A stretch of 58,824 bases of DNA from an uncultured Granulosicoccus sp. (GTDB lineage: Bacteria; Pseudomonadota; Gammaproteobacteria; Granulosicoccales; Granulosicoccaceae), in the NCBI GenBank assembly GCA_937991945.1, contig CALKLO010000043.1, positions 1 through 58,824 on the forward strand, given 5' to 3'. Shown in pieces: positions 36,157-44,957 of this stretch. The position numbers and the translations under genes are program-made. Under the pieces are notes generated by a model that saw only the letters and a program-made list of their open reading frames with translations, ran no database searches and was not told the origin of the DNA. Position 1 is the first letter of the stretch, and the number at the start of each line of letters is the position of its first letter.

Positions 36157-38954
36157 TGTGCAGCTCCGTTGCTTGCAGCAGCAGGTGACGCTGATGAGCC
36201 ATCGTCATCATCATCGACAGCGGTTAGTTGCTCATCACCGACACGGCATAACGATTTTAACTCACAATGCGTGCAGGCTTTATCCATTGGCGTCACCGAT
36301 GCCAAACCTTGCCTGACCTCACCTGCAACGGTATCTAGTGCCTCTTTCCAATGCAGACGCCAGTCATCCCAGGTTTCCAGCTCTCTGTCGGTTGCCTGAC
36401 CATTGCGAGATTTGATGACTGTCGTTTTTACTTTCGGAATCATGTCCGACTCACTAGCGACACCAATAAATTTACATTGGTTACGCGCCACCTGCGCAAA
36501 GCTTGCGCCTTTTATCGCCTCGTTGGTCAACACATACAAAGGCAACTGAGGATTAACAATGCGTTTATCTGCCCACGTATTCACTTTGCTCGATGTACCG
36601 GTTTTGTAGTCAACGACCACTAAGTCATCGCCAATTTTATCAATGCGATCAAGCATCACATTCATGATGACACCACCGTGTTCGATTTCTTGGCTGAGCT
36701 CCAGACTTTGCACTTCAAAGTCTGGCCGAATGGATTCTTGACCCATCAACCATTCAGTGAGCAAACCTAGTAACCGTGTTCGCTCAAGATCTTGCAATGC
36801 TCCCGGCACACCCATCTCTTCAATTGCAACATTGATTACCTCTAACAACGCCTCATTTAACTCATCCTCGCTAAGCGCAACGAGTTGCGAATGCGTACTA
36901 ATGCGTTGCCAAAAAAGCTCCAATGCATGATGCAACAACGTGCCATGTTGACGTGGATCTAAGCCTAAGCCGGCTTCTTCCAACGGGCGAATGGCCAGCC
37001 TATGCAATGCAAACGATTTGAAAGGACACAAGGCCTGATTTTCGAACAAGCGCGCACCGCCCTTGGCAATTGTCCCTGCCGGCAGAGCCGGGCCATAGTT
37101 GTCCTGAATACATTCAAGCTGTAAATGCGCCCTGAGAGCTGCAACTGGATTTACGAACGCCTCATACTCACCCAGCCTATCAATACGGGGTGCAGCCTTG
37201 GTTTGATTGTCATCACTTGCAACTACCGCCGGTAGATGCGCAGCGTCCAATTCTTTTCCATCTCGGGCAAGCGCTCTACTGGCTAACAACAACGGTGCTT
37301 GCGAGCTCCAGCGTAAGAATTCCTGCTCGGCTAATTGCAAACGCGCACTGGCAGAAGCATCAGGAACACCCGCTTCTTTTTGCTGAGCAATCGGTAAAAA
37401 TGGCGATGGCGATCCTGTTGGCGGCCACTGCTCAGTATCAAGACCTGTCACCCACAAGCATTCGAATGAAATGCCATGACTCTCCAAACGCCCCATAATT
37501 TGAATAGGCGTTGCGGGAGTCTCTAATTGAAAAACTCGTTCACGCGCTAAGCGTGATAACAGACGAAATGCACTTTGTGCATCCACACCTACATTGTCAT
37601 CTAACAGTTGCAAGTCATCCAAACATTCCACCCACGCGCTCACAGCTTGATACTCTTCGGTATCAATGCCCTTACCTGGCCAACCAAACGTAGTCAACCA
37701 TTGGCTGAAGCGACTTGCCCACGTGGATAACGTAGCCTTAGTAAACTTACGTTGAGTGAGTAATTTATTAACCGGCTTGGCAAGTGACCCTCGCCCATCC
37801 AATTGGACCGCTAGCTCCTCTAAACTCAACTTACGAACACGCAACTCTCTTAACCGTTTATCCAATTGCTCTTTGGCATGTGCATCGCTTGGACGACCCG
37901 ACATATACGGACTCAGTAATAGAGACGATATCTCATTACCTTGGATTCCAGCAGTCGATAGCCTGAGAATAGATAACGCCGCTTGAACCGGTGCCGTATC
38001 AGATAAGGGCAAACCGATTGATAAATCGTAAGGCCTGCCTTTATCGCGAATTTGCGTTGGTGATAATCCTGGGAAAAATACTTGATCAAAAGCCCTTAAT
38101 ACTTCTGCACGTCTATTTTGCAAGTCTGGCACTACCAAACCTAAACTCTGTGCAGCATCACGCTCCAGCTCACAGCGCATATGAGTTGCTACACCAATCA
38201 ATTCCCGAGCGTCGTCTTCGTATGCCACATCGTGAACAAGTGCACAGGCGTTGGCCTCCAACACCTCAACCTTAACGCCTCGCATTTGAAGCGCTGCAAC
38301 GATGGCTTTTAGCTGAGGTGGCAATTGTAGAAACCCATCTAAAATGATGTGATCAGGAAGTGCACTACCGCCCGCGCCACCACCTAAACTTGCTACCTCA
38401 TCAGCACCCACACCCGCACTTGCACCCGCACTTGCACCCGCACCTTCCCCAGCGACAACTCCCGCCATCAAGATGTCCCGCAGATGATCCGCTAGTGAAG
38501 CTTCATCGATACAACCTTGCTCATCAAGCTTTGATTGATAGCTTGCCTGCCATCGTTTCCAGGTGTATTGATCCAACGGTAAGTAGTCGTCATCAGCGGG
38601 GTGGCAATCCCATGCACAGGCAATGTCCCATGCTCGCTTAGCGGAACGACACGCCGCCTCAGAATCCAGTAAAGCAACGGCATCATCGTTATCAATGCAT
38701 TGCTGCCATAGACGCTGCTGCAGCAAATCAGGCAGGAGTGTTTTCTCGGACTCACCCGTGGCGAGATAGTGCGCGTGCAATGCCAACAACCAAGAGCGAA
38801 AAGGCAGGATCTCTGGGGTTTCCCACCACAAAGCCCCTTGCGCCTGCTGCCATTGTTGAAATTGCACGGAGCGGTGCCTGGCTAATCGCTGATTAACCGT
38901 GAGCAAAACAGAGCCGTTTACTACTTGCTCACAAAATCCAGTCACGTCGTCCAT
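36153..38954 (-). CDS. addB: AddB-like PD-(D/E)XK nuclease subunit
   Basis: A 933-aa partner of AddA, of the divergent beta/gammaproteobacterial type. The N-terminus (LLTVNQRLARHR) has no Walker A GKT, so the helicase half is probably inactive and serves Chi scanning. Near residue 640 an isolated Cys (ALCPFKSFALHRLA) and near 896-904 three more (CTHCELKSLC) form the predicted 4Fe-4S cage. The nuclease motifs are GTLLHHALELFW, MLDRID and VVVDYKTG. A Gly/Ala/Ser-rich insert at about 165-202 carries a short tandem repeat. Translation of addA is coupled through the ATGA overlap. Confidence 0.88.
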   Translation of the reverse strand: MDDVTGFCEQVVNGSVLLTVNQRLARHRSVQFQQWQQAQGALWWETPEILPFRSWLLALHAHYLATGESEKTLLPDLLQQRLWQQCIDNDDAVALLDSEAACRSAKRAWDIACAWDCHPADDDYLPLDQYTWKRWQASYQSKLDEQGCIDEASLADHLRDILMAGVVAGEGAGASAGASAGVGADEVASLGGGAGGSALPDHIILDGFLQLPPQLKAIVAALQMRGVKVEVLEANACALVHDVAYEDDARELIGVATHMRCELERDAAQSLGLVVPDLQNRRAEVLRAFDQVFFPGLSPTQIRDKGRPYDLSIGLPLSDTAPVQAALSILRLSTAGIQGNEISSLLLSPYMSGRPSDAHAKEQLDKRLRELRVRKLSLEELAVQLDGRGSLAKPVNKLLTQRKFTKATLSTWASRFSQWLTTFGWPGKGIDTEEYQAVSAWVECLDDLQLLDDNVGVDAQSAFRLLSRLARERVFQLETPATPIQIMGRLESHGISFECLWVTGLDTEQWPPTGSPSPFLPIAQQKEAGVPDASASARLQLAEQEFLRWSSQAPLLLASRALARDGKELDAAHLPAVVASDDNQTKAAPRIDRLGEYEAFVNPVAALRAHLQLECIQDNYGPALPAGTIAKGGARLFENQALCPFKSFALHRLAIRPLEEAGLGLDPRQHGTLLHHALELFWQRISTHSQLVALSEDELNEALLEVINVAIEEMGVPGALQDLERTRLLGLLTEWLMGQESIRPDFEVQSLELSQEIEHGGVIMNVMLDRIDKIGDDLVVVDYKTGTSSKVNTWADKRIVNPQLPLYVLTNEAIKGASFAQVARNQCKFIGVASESDMIPKVKTTVIKSRNGQATDRELETWDDWRLHWKEALDTVAGEVRQGLASVTPMDKACTHCELKSLCRVGDEQLTAVDDDDDGSSASPAAASNGAAQ
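38407..38442 (-). repeat. 12-bp tandem repeat inside addB
   Basis: The 12-base unit CTTGCACCCGCA occurs twice at 38419-38442, preceded by a diverged copy at 38407-38418. It keeps frame and encodes GASA units within a low-complexity Gly/Ala linker, so slippage would change linker length without a frameshift. Confidence 0.75.
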
Positions 38955-39072
38955 TTCTCTTAGCGAAAGTTACCATCAGGGTATGCGGCATTTTAACACT
39001 CATCATTTGTCAGTCGAGTGTGGTTACAATGTTCCCGCTGTACTCCCATTTGAACAACCGACTCTTAACACG

Positions 39073-40086
39073 ATGAGCAAAAAAGCGATACTGGTAACCG
39101 GCGGCGCAGGCTACATTGGCAGCCATGTAGTCAAACTACTCGGCGAGCGTGGCGAAACCGTTGTGGTGCTAGACGACTTGTCTACTGGCAACGCCGACGC
39201 GGTACTGTACGGTGAATTAGTTATTGGCAAAACAGGTGACATGGAACTTGTCAGCAAGGTCATTGCTGAACATGACATCGACACGGTTATGCATTTCGCC
39301 GCACACACTATCGTGCCTGAAAGCGTAGAAAATCCACTCAAGTACTACGCAAACAATACCTGCAGCACCCGCAACTTGTTACAAGTGTGTCAGGAACAAA
39401 ATATTAAACACTTTATTTTTTCCTCAACGGCGGCAACCTACGGCGTACCAGAGGCCGACATCGGCGCATGCCATGAAGAGCTAGCCACAGCCCCTATCAA
39501 CGCCTACGGCATGTCCAAACTCATGTCAGAGGCCATGCTACGCGACTTAAGTTCGGCGTGTGATTTAACACATGTCATTTTGCGGTACTTCAACGTTGCA
39601 GGCTCCGACCCAGACGGTCGCATTGGCCAGTCCACACCAGAAGCCACACTATTAATTAAGGTAGCCGCGGAAGTGGCCGTTGGTAAGCGAGATCAACTCT
39701 ATATGTTCGGGACCGACTACCCAACTGACGACGGTACAGGCGTCCGTGACTATATCCACGTCACTGATCTTGGAAACGCTCACCTCGCAGCGCTCGACTA
39801 CCTGCGCAAGCAAGGCGAATCCACACTGCTCAACTGTGGTTATGGACACGGCTTCAGCGTCAAACAAGTTATTGATGCCGTAGAGCGAGTACACGGCGAA
39901 CCGATCAAGGTTATTGAACAACCCCGCCGCGCAGGTGATCCGCCATCGCTGGTAGCCGCTGTAGGAAAAATCCATAAAACACTGGATTGGCAGCCTGAGT
40001 TTGACAATCTCGATACGATTGTCAAAACATCGTTAGATTGGGAACACACGCTAAAAGCGCGTAGGCACAATAATCCTGAAGGGTAA
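39073..40086 (+). CDS. galE: UDP-glucose 4-epimerase
   Basis: A 337-aa short-chain dehydrogenase-like enzyme interconverting UDP-glucose and UDP-galactose, with bound NAD. I choose ATG 39073, which puts the Rossmann motif TGGAGYIGSH at residues 8-17, as in E. coli GalE (338 aa). A longer open frame runs back into the addB promoter region and is rejected. The Ser-Tyr-Lys catalytic set is present: FSSTAATYG for the Ser region and YGMSK for Tyr and Lys. It is divergent from addB. It may feed exopolysaccharide or lipopolysaccharide synthesis; the polysaccharide export genes lie about 8 kb away. Confidence 0.95.
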   Translation: MSKKAILVTGGAGYIGSHVVKLLGERGETVVVLDDLSTGNADAVLYGELVIGKTGDMELVSKVIAEHDIDTVMHFAAHTIVPESVENPLKYYANNTCSTRNLLQVCQEQNIKHFIFSSTAATYGVPEADIGACHEELATAPINAYGMSKLMSEAMLRDLSSACDLTHVILRYFNVAGSDPDGRIGQSTPEATLLIKVAAEVAVGKRDQLYMFGTDYPTDDGTGVRDYIHVTDLGNAHLAALDYLRKQGESTLLNCGYGHGFSVKQVIDAVERVHGEPIKVIEQPRRAGDPPSLVAAVGKIHKTLDWQPEFDNLDTIVKTSLDWEHTLKARRHNNPEG

Positions 40087-40108
40087 TAGAAGGAAATTCA
40101 GACAGGGT

Positions 40109-40134
40109 AAGCCGACGCTATATAGCGTTGGCTT
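40109..40134. terminator. Hairpin between convergent galE and kinase genes
   Basis: AAGCCGACGC and GCGTTGGCTT pair over ten positions, with one G-U pair, around TATATA. No T run follows on either strand, so it may be a 3'-end barrier rather than an efficient intrinsic terminator. Confidence 0.45.
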
Positions 40135-40160
40135 GCTCTGAGCCCATCACACGCTAGACG

Positions 40161-41705
40161 TTATAGAGACACATCTACGGCTGGAACGTCTTCTTGGGCC
40201 GATCGGGTAACAAGAATTTCAGAGATGTGTCGGTAGTAGTGCAAATGTATTTTAGGCGGTAGCTCGGCCAACATTTCAGCGGATAGCTCCAACACATTGA
40301 CCGATGTTAGCGCCTCAATACGATGCTTTTGCGCACCACCATTGATAAAGCCCGTTTCTCCAAAGCACTGCCCTTCACCTAGCATGCGCAGATAGTGGCC
40401 ATCGCTTTGCATTTTAGCCAAGCCATCGGTCACGATCATGATGCGGCGTTGATCATCACCCACGTTAATCATTGTCTCGCTTGGTGCGAATGAGCGAACG
40501 TCAACGTGCTCTAGTAAATGAGCAATTTCCAGCTCGGAAAACGTTGCAAAAAACTCTTGCCCTTGAAGCTGACGAATTAATCGTTGCTGTGCCTCTGGGC
40601 GTTTTTCAACAACCCGGAAAATCTCTTCGAATGGCTCTAGTGCATCCGCCATTTCACCGCCTGTTTGAAAACGATCTTCAGGCTTCTTCTCTAATGCCTT
40701 AGCAATGACATTGGACAATTCAACAGGTAAGTCAGGACGAATGTCGTGAAGCTTTGGAGCTCGCTTGTGCACAACTGTTCTGAACAAGTCTTTAACTTTC
40801 TTAGCTTTGAACAATTGACGGCCGGTTAACAGCTCAAAGAGAACGGTTGCCAACGAATAAAAATCACTGGGAGAGCCAAGCTCTCGACCTAAGATTTGCT
40901 CAGGCGACATGTAATTTGGCGTGCCAAGCGTAGGACCTTTATTTTTAAGACCACCACCTTCGCGAATACTGACAGCGATACCAAAATCGAGCAATTTAAC
41001 GTCGCCGTTTTCAGCCAACATTATATTTGCAGGTTTGATATCTCTATGCAAAATACCCTGCGAATGTGAGTAATCCAGCGCACGGCAACACGCACAAACA
41101 ACACGCAATGCCTCGTGAACCGGCAGTAAGGTTTTACCTTTGCCGTATTCTTTTAACGACTCACCATCAACAACTTCCATGACCAAATAATTTAGGTCTT
41201 CGAATTGTCCTGCATCGTGAACCGTCACAATGTTGGCGTGCGTTAAACGCCCCGCGGCGACAATTTCAGTTTGATAGGCTCGTTGTGCACCTGGCACTTT
41301 GCCTGTAGATAAATGTGCCTCACCGATAGGTGATAGCTTGACGGCAACATCACGTCCTAAAAGATTATCCAGTGCTTGATGCACGACACCGCAAGTGCCG
41401 GAGCCGATACGCTTACCAATGGTGTACCGGTCTATCTCACCCGGCACTGTTATGTCTAATGGACGAATAGGACCTGGAGGCGTCGTTTTCTTGACACTCT
41501 CGGGTTCTGCAGGTACATTAGGGACTTCACTGCTTGCTTCGGACTCATCCATTGCACGTTTAGCGGCTAGCAGCGAAGGAGACTCGTCAACAGGTTTCAC
41601 CTGTTCTTCCCCGGCTTTACTTTTCGCGCGCGACATACCCAGTGCCATGGCGCGCCGCGCCAATTTAATGGGTACCGAAGAACGTTGTTGAAGCGTTGCA
41701 GACAC
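40161..41705 (-). CDS. Ser/Thr protein kinase fused to a cyclic-nucleotide-binding-like domain
   Basis: 514 aa, cytoplasmic, no transmembrane helix. A basic then acidic linker covers 1-90. The Hanks-type kinase domain (about 92-360) has a Gly-rich loop at 101-106, Lys123 in VAVK, Glu147, HRD at 220-222, the DFG motif at 240-242 and GTPNYMSPE, so it should be active. A cNMP-binding-like domain (about 385-485) includes FGETGFINGGAQKHRIEAL, where the phosphate-binding cassette is altered from the usual FGExAL(x)nRxA, so ligand binding is doubtful. The fusion suggests allosteric control of the kinase. No target or phosphatase is nearby. Confidence 0.87.
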   Translation of the reverse strand: MSATLQQRSSVPIKLARRAMALGMSRAKSKAGEEQVKPVDESPSLLAAKRAMDESEASSEVPNVPAEPESVKKTTPPGPIRPLDITVPGEIDRYTIGKRIGSGTCGVVHQALDNLLGRDVAVKLSPIGEAHLSTGKVPGAQRAYQTEIVAAGRLTHANIVTVHDAGQFEDLNYLVMEVVDGESLKEYGKGKTLLPVHEALRVVCACCRALDYSHSQGILHRDIKPANIMLAENGDVKLLDFGIAVSIREGGGLKNKGPTLGTPNYMSPEQILGRELGSPSDFYSLATVLFELLTGRQLFKAKKVKDLFRTVVHKRAPKLHDIRPDLPVELSNVIAKALEKKPEDRFQTGGEMADALEPFEEIFRVVEKRPEAQQRLIRQLQGQEFFATFSELEIAHLLEHVDVRSFAPSETMINVGDDQRRIMIVTDGLAKMQSDGHYLRMLGEGQCFGETGFINGGAQKHRIEALTSVNVLELSAEMLAELPPKIHLHYYRHISEILVTRSAQEDVPAVDVSL

Positions 41706-41748
41706 GAGAAGTATTTATCAGCCGTAGTTGCTGGCAGCAGTCTCAAGA

Positions 41749-42381
41749 TCATAACACTGTCACAGTCGATGCCACCAGCTCAAAGGCAGCTAGCTGATCA
41801 AAAGACACAGTATCTAACAACTTGAATAACGGTATAGCCTGAGATATGTCTAACACCTCAGGCTGAGTTAACGCAGGTGGTGGCAAAAACGTAGTGATCA
41901 AAGAAGACCACACCAACACGTAAACAAAAGCGATAAACACACTGACGACCATCTTGACGTCAAAGGTGTGTCGAATGATGTGCGCTAATAACGATAGCCC
42001 CCAAACCAACAACACGAATTCTGCAAGCATTCCACTTGAATCTGGCTCGCCATTGGCTGACGTAGCTCTGAATAAATAGATAGGAAGGCTTGCAAGGTTA
42101 ATGAATGCAGAAGCGCCACACAAACCGCCAAATGCTTGAGGGAAACGAGACAACTGGTCGGTATGTTTCAACGCAAACCAAACAATAATTCCTGTCCCGA
42201 TTAAATCAATAAAAGCCTGTGCAACGGCCAAACCGAATCCGTAAGGCCTTGACACCGCCATAACGTAGGTGACAAACGCCAACGCGATTCCGACTTTCAT
42301 TTGCGAATGACCACTGGGCAAGTCTTGTGGCTTGCCCATTAGGAACGCAATGTTGAAATAGTGTGTTATCAGTTCGCGCAC
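41749..42381 (-). CDS. Hypothetical integral membrane protein, 210 aa
   Basis: About five hydrophobic helices. The N-terminus [15 protein letters not shown] resembles a recurrent proteobacterial opening seen in Yip1-like membrane proteins, but I cannot assign a function. The start is GTG 42381; an ATG at residue 15 (42339) is possible. It is divergent from rnt, 117 bp away, and lies 43 bp upstream of the kinase on the same strand, so the two may be cotranscribed. Confidence 0.65.
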   Translation of the reverse strand: MRELITHYFNIAFLMGKPQDLPSGHSQMKVGIALAFVTYVMAVSRPYGFGLAVAQAFIDLIGTGIIVWFALKHTDQLSRFPQAFGGLCGASAFINLASLPIYLFRATSANGEPDSSGMLAEFVLLVWGLSLLAHIIRHTFDVKMVVSVFIAFVYVLVWSSLITTFLPPPALTQPEVLDISQAIPLFKLLDTVSFDQLAAFELVASTVTVL

Positions 42382-42498
42382 GGCTTGAAAGATAGTGCTT
42401 TTTTAGATGTTGAGATGGTATCACCTGTATCGGCGTGTATGATTCGCTCAAACGCTATTTCATCGTTCCCGTTAAATAACCAGAGCACACCTCTCAGC

Positions 42499-43161
42499 AT
42501 GTACCAACCCGGAAAACCCTACAGCCTCAGCGAACGCTTTCGTGGTTATCTGCCGGTCGTGGTCGATGTGGAAACCGGTGGCTTTAACGAGCGCACCGAT
42601 GCATTGCTGGAAATAGCCGCCGTCATACTCGATATCGACGAGAACGGGCAACTAAAGCCTGTGAAAAGCTACACCACCCATGTGGTGCCTTTCGACGGAT
42701 GCAATATAAATCCAAAGTCATTAGAAGTGAATGGAATAGACCCCTACCACCCTCTGCGTGCTGCCCGTGAAGAAAGAGCGGCCCTGTCGCACATATTCAC
42801 ACCGGTTCGAGAGGCAGTCTCAGCAGCAGGTTGCACGCGGGCAATTCTGGTCGGCCACAATGCATTTTTCGACTTAAAGTTCGTCAATGCAGCTGCGGAC
42901 AGAACAGGCATCAAGAAAAACCCATTTCACCCGTTTAGCTGCTTCGACACCGTGTCCTTTTGCGGTCTTGCTTACGGCCAAACCGTATTAGCTCGCTCAG
43001 CAGTGGCTGCCGGTATGGATTGGGACACCGCAGAAGCTCATTCAGCCATTTACGACACTCGAATGACTGCCGATCTTTTCTGCAATGTGGTTAACCGGTG
43101 GGAAACGCTTCATGCCGATCTAGATATGCCGATAGCTGATGGATCAACCATTCCGCGCTAA
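42499..43161 (+). CDS. rnt: Ribonuclease T
   Basis: A 220-aa DEDDh 3'-5' exoribonuclease that trims the 3' ends of tRNA and other stable RNAs. I choose ATG 42499, because the catalytic residues then fall at Asp23, Glu25, Asp125, His181 and Asp186, the same numbering as E. coli RNase T (215 aa). The longer frame upstream runs through the promoter region. Substrate-binding basic residues lie in the N-terminal and middle loops as usual. arfB follows 54 bp downstream. Confidence 0.94.
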   Translation: MYQPGKPYSLSERFRGYLPVVVDVETGGFNERTDALLEIAAVILDIDENGQLKPVKSYTTHVVPFDGCNINPKSLEVNGIDPYHPLRAAREERAALSHIFTPVREAVSAAGCTRAILVGHNAFFDLKFVNAAADRTGIKKNPFHPFSCFDTVSFCGLAYGQTVLARSAVAAGMDWDTAEAHSAIYDTRMTADLFCNVVNRWETLHADLDMPIADGSTIPR

Positions 43162-43215
43162 GCGCGACAAAGCCCAATGGCTGCGGACAACGCAGCCTTT
43201 GGCTTTCAATACGTC

Positions 43216-43629
43216 ATGTTAAAGATCAACGATACGCTCAGCATCCCCGAAGAAGACATTGAATGGCAGGCCATTCGATCTCAAGGGGCGGGCGGACAGA
43301 ACGTCAATAAAGTTGCCTCAGCCGTGCATTTGCGTTTCGATGTCACAGCCTCCTCCCTGCCAGCTCACATCAAGACGAGAATCTTGGCGACTCGCGACAA
43401 GCGGCTCAACAAAGAGGGGGTCATTGTTATTAAGGCTCAACAGCACAGGCGCCAAGACCAAAACTACAGCGCGGCACTGGAAAGGCTGGCTGAACTCATA
43501 CAAAGCGCAACCCATGTGGCAAAAACCAGGCGTGCTACTAAACCCAGCCGCGGCTCAGTGCAACGGCGGCTGGACAGTAAAACCAAACGATCGAAAATTA
43601 AAGCCAATCGCCGAAAAGTAGACGATTAG
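43216..43629 (+). CDS. arfB: Alternative ribosome-rescue factor ArfB (peptidyl-tRNA hydrolase)
   Basis: 137 aa. Codon-independent release factor that hydrolyses peptidyl-tRNA on ribosomes stalled without a stop codon. The GGQ catalytic motif is Gly26-Gly27-Gln28 within SQGAGGQNVNK, the same position as in E. coli ArfB (140 aa). The C-terminal tail is rich in Lys and Arg (PSRGSVQRRLDSKTKRSK onward), the part that enters the empty mRNA channel. I choose ATG 43216 over 43177 because it matches the family N-terminus. It converges with grxD 19 bp away. Confidence 0.92.
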   Translation: MLKINDTLSIPEEDIEWQAIRSQGAGGQNVNKVASAVHLRFDVTASSLPAHIKTRILATRDKRLNKEGVIVIKAQQHRRQDQNYSAALERLAELIQSATHVAKTRRATKPSRGSVQRRLDSKTKRSKIKANRRKVDD

Positions 43630-43648
43630 CTAACGTCGTCGTCAACCT

Positions 43649-43987
43649 CTAATCAGCTTTGTTAGCAGCGACGTCAATCATTTTCTTAAGCTCGCCATTT
43701 TCAGCCAGCTCCATAGTGATATCGCAACCACCAACCAACTCGCCTTCGATGTAAAGCTGTGGGAATGTGGGCCAATCAGAAACCTGAGGCAGGGTTTCAC
43801 GGATGGCAGGGTCAGCAATGATGTTGACGTAGGCAAACTCTTGATTGCACTCTTTAAGTGCCTCAACCGTGCGCATTGAAAATCCACACATAGGCAACTG
43901 CGGTGTGCCTTTCATATACAAAATGACAGGATTTTCTGCAATCTGTTGATCGATTCGGGTTCGTACGTCGCTTGCTTGGTCAGTCAT
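43649..43987 (-). CDS. grxD: Monothiol glutaredoxin, Grx4 type
   Basis: A 112-aa monothiol glutaredoxin that binds and transfers 2Fe-2S clusters with glutathione, often with BolA. The CGFS active site is at 34-37 (Cys34), Lys26 lies in MKGTP, and the glutathione-binding WPTFPQLYIEGELVGG and GGCDI segments are complete. It follows the superoxide dismutase gene on the same strand, with a terminator hairpin between, so it may have its own promoter. The pairing with an oxidative-stress enzyme fits iron-sulfur maintenance. Confidence 0.94.
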   Translation of the reverse strand: MTDQASDVRTRIDQQIAENPVILYMKGTPQLPMCGFSMRTVEALKECNQEFAYVNIIADPAIRETLPQVSDWPTFPQLYIEGELVGGCDITMELAENGELKKMIDVAANKAD

Positions 43988-44013
43988 GGTGCTACGCCAT
44001 TAAAGGATTATTA

Positions 44014-44058
44014 AAAACGAAAAAGGACACGTGCTGCTGGGGCCTGAACCCCAACAGC
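44014..44058 (-). terminator. Terminator after the superoxide dismutase gene
   Basis: Arms at 44033-44042 and 44049-44058 form GCTG-x-TGGGG pairing with CCCCA-x-CAGC, nine pairs with one C/A mismatch and a six-base loop. Read on the minus strand it is followed by a T-rich run (CCTTTTTCGTTTTT). It separates the dismutase gene from grxD. Confidence 0.6.
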
Positions 44059-44074
44059 CTCGTATAAGCGTTGC

Positions 44075-44686
44075 TTAAGCCGCAGTTGCAGCAGCAAAAC
44101 GCTCAGATGTCTTAGCCCAATCAACGACTTCCAACCAGCCATCGATGTAGTCAGGACGCTTGTTTTGGTACTTGAGGTAGTACGCGTGCTCCCAAACATC
44201 CAGCGCAAGGATAGGCGTGGCTTGCATATCAGCAACAGGCATTAGTGGGTTGTCTTGATTAGGCGTAGAAGTCACAGCAAGCTTGCCGTCTTTTACAACC
44301 AACCAAGCAAAGCCAGAACCGAAACGCGTGATACCAGCCTGCTTCAGGCCAGTTTTCAGCTCATCCATGGAACCGAAGGCACCGTCGATAGCGCTGGCAA
44401 GCTCAGAACTTGGGCTGCTGCCGCCGTCACACATGGAGTTCCAGTACAAAATATGGTTGTAGTACCCGCCGCCGTTGTTGCGAATAGCAGGAGATGTATT
44501 GCCATCAACCTGAGCCATGACTTCTTCCAACGACTGATCAGCCATGGGTGAATCAGCTACAGCACCTGTGAAGTTATTGAAATAGGTGCGGTGGTGCCGA
44601 TCGTAGTGGATTTCCATGGTTTGGGCATCGACGTGAGGCTCAAGCGCTGTGAAATCGTAAGGTAGATCTGGAAATGTAAAAGACAT
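44075..44686 (-). CDS. Superoxide dismutase, Mn/cambialistic type
   Basis: 203 aa. Converts superoxide to hydrogen peroxide and oxygen. I choose ATG 44686, with AGGAG upstream; a longer frame only adds a non-family leader. The four metal ligands are His27, His78, Asp163 and His167. Metal-type residues are mixed: Gly73-Gly74 and Gln144-Asp145 are the Mn-type signature, whereas Tyr81 is Fe-type. The body otherwise resembles sodB. I therefore expect Mn use or cambialistic activity, not strict Fe use as the usual sodB label would imply. It lies between argD (divergent) and grxD. Confidence 0.92.
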   Translation of the reverse strand: MSFTFPDLPYDFTALEPHVDAQTMEIHYDRHHRTYFNNFTGAVADSPMADQSLEEVMAQVDGNTSPAIRNNGGGYYNHILYWNSMCDGGSSPSSELASAIDGAFGSMDELKTGLKQAGITRFGSGFAWLVVKDGKLAVTSTPNQDNPLMPVADMQATPILALDVWEHAYYLKYQNKRPDYIDGWLEVVDWAKTSERFAAATAA

Positions 44687-44896
44687 AATGACTCCTAGAA
44701 GGTTGACCCTTGAATAGTAGGGCCAATAAGTGTTCAAAAAAAGGGGGCAAGGTTCACGTACGGGTAAAACAACAGACCCGCAGACAACCCAAAAGTGCGC
44801 TTCCGATGCCCTATGTTCGCACCGCCTGTTCTGCCTTGGCAAGTGTGGGGAGATACGGTTGAAAGATTAGACTGGATTTTGCATTGAATCGATTGC

Positions 44897-44925
44897 TTGG
44901 CGTAACGCGCGAACTGTAATAATAT
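44897..44925 (+). promoter_or_regulatory. Candidate sigma70 promoter of argD
   Basis: TTGGCG at 44897-44902 and TAATAT at 44920-44925 are separated by 17 bp, four of six matches to each consensus hexamer. The argD ATG is 33 bp downstream, with AAGG 8 bases before it. Confidence 0.5.
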
Positions 44926-44957
44926 GAATCGCCTGTCCAAAAAATAAGGCTGGATCA

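Noticed and set aside
38401-38452. CRISPR-like or mobile repeat
   Set aside because: The repeats are contiguous 12-mers without spacers and stay in frame within addB.
38899-39072. 58-residue extension of GalE
   Set aside because: The Rossmann motif would be far from the N-terminus, unlike all GalE proteins, and the region is needed for divergent promoters.
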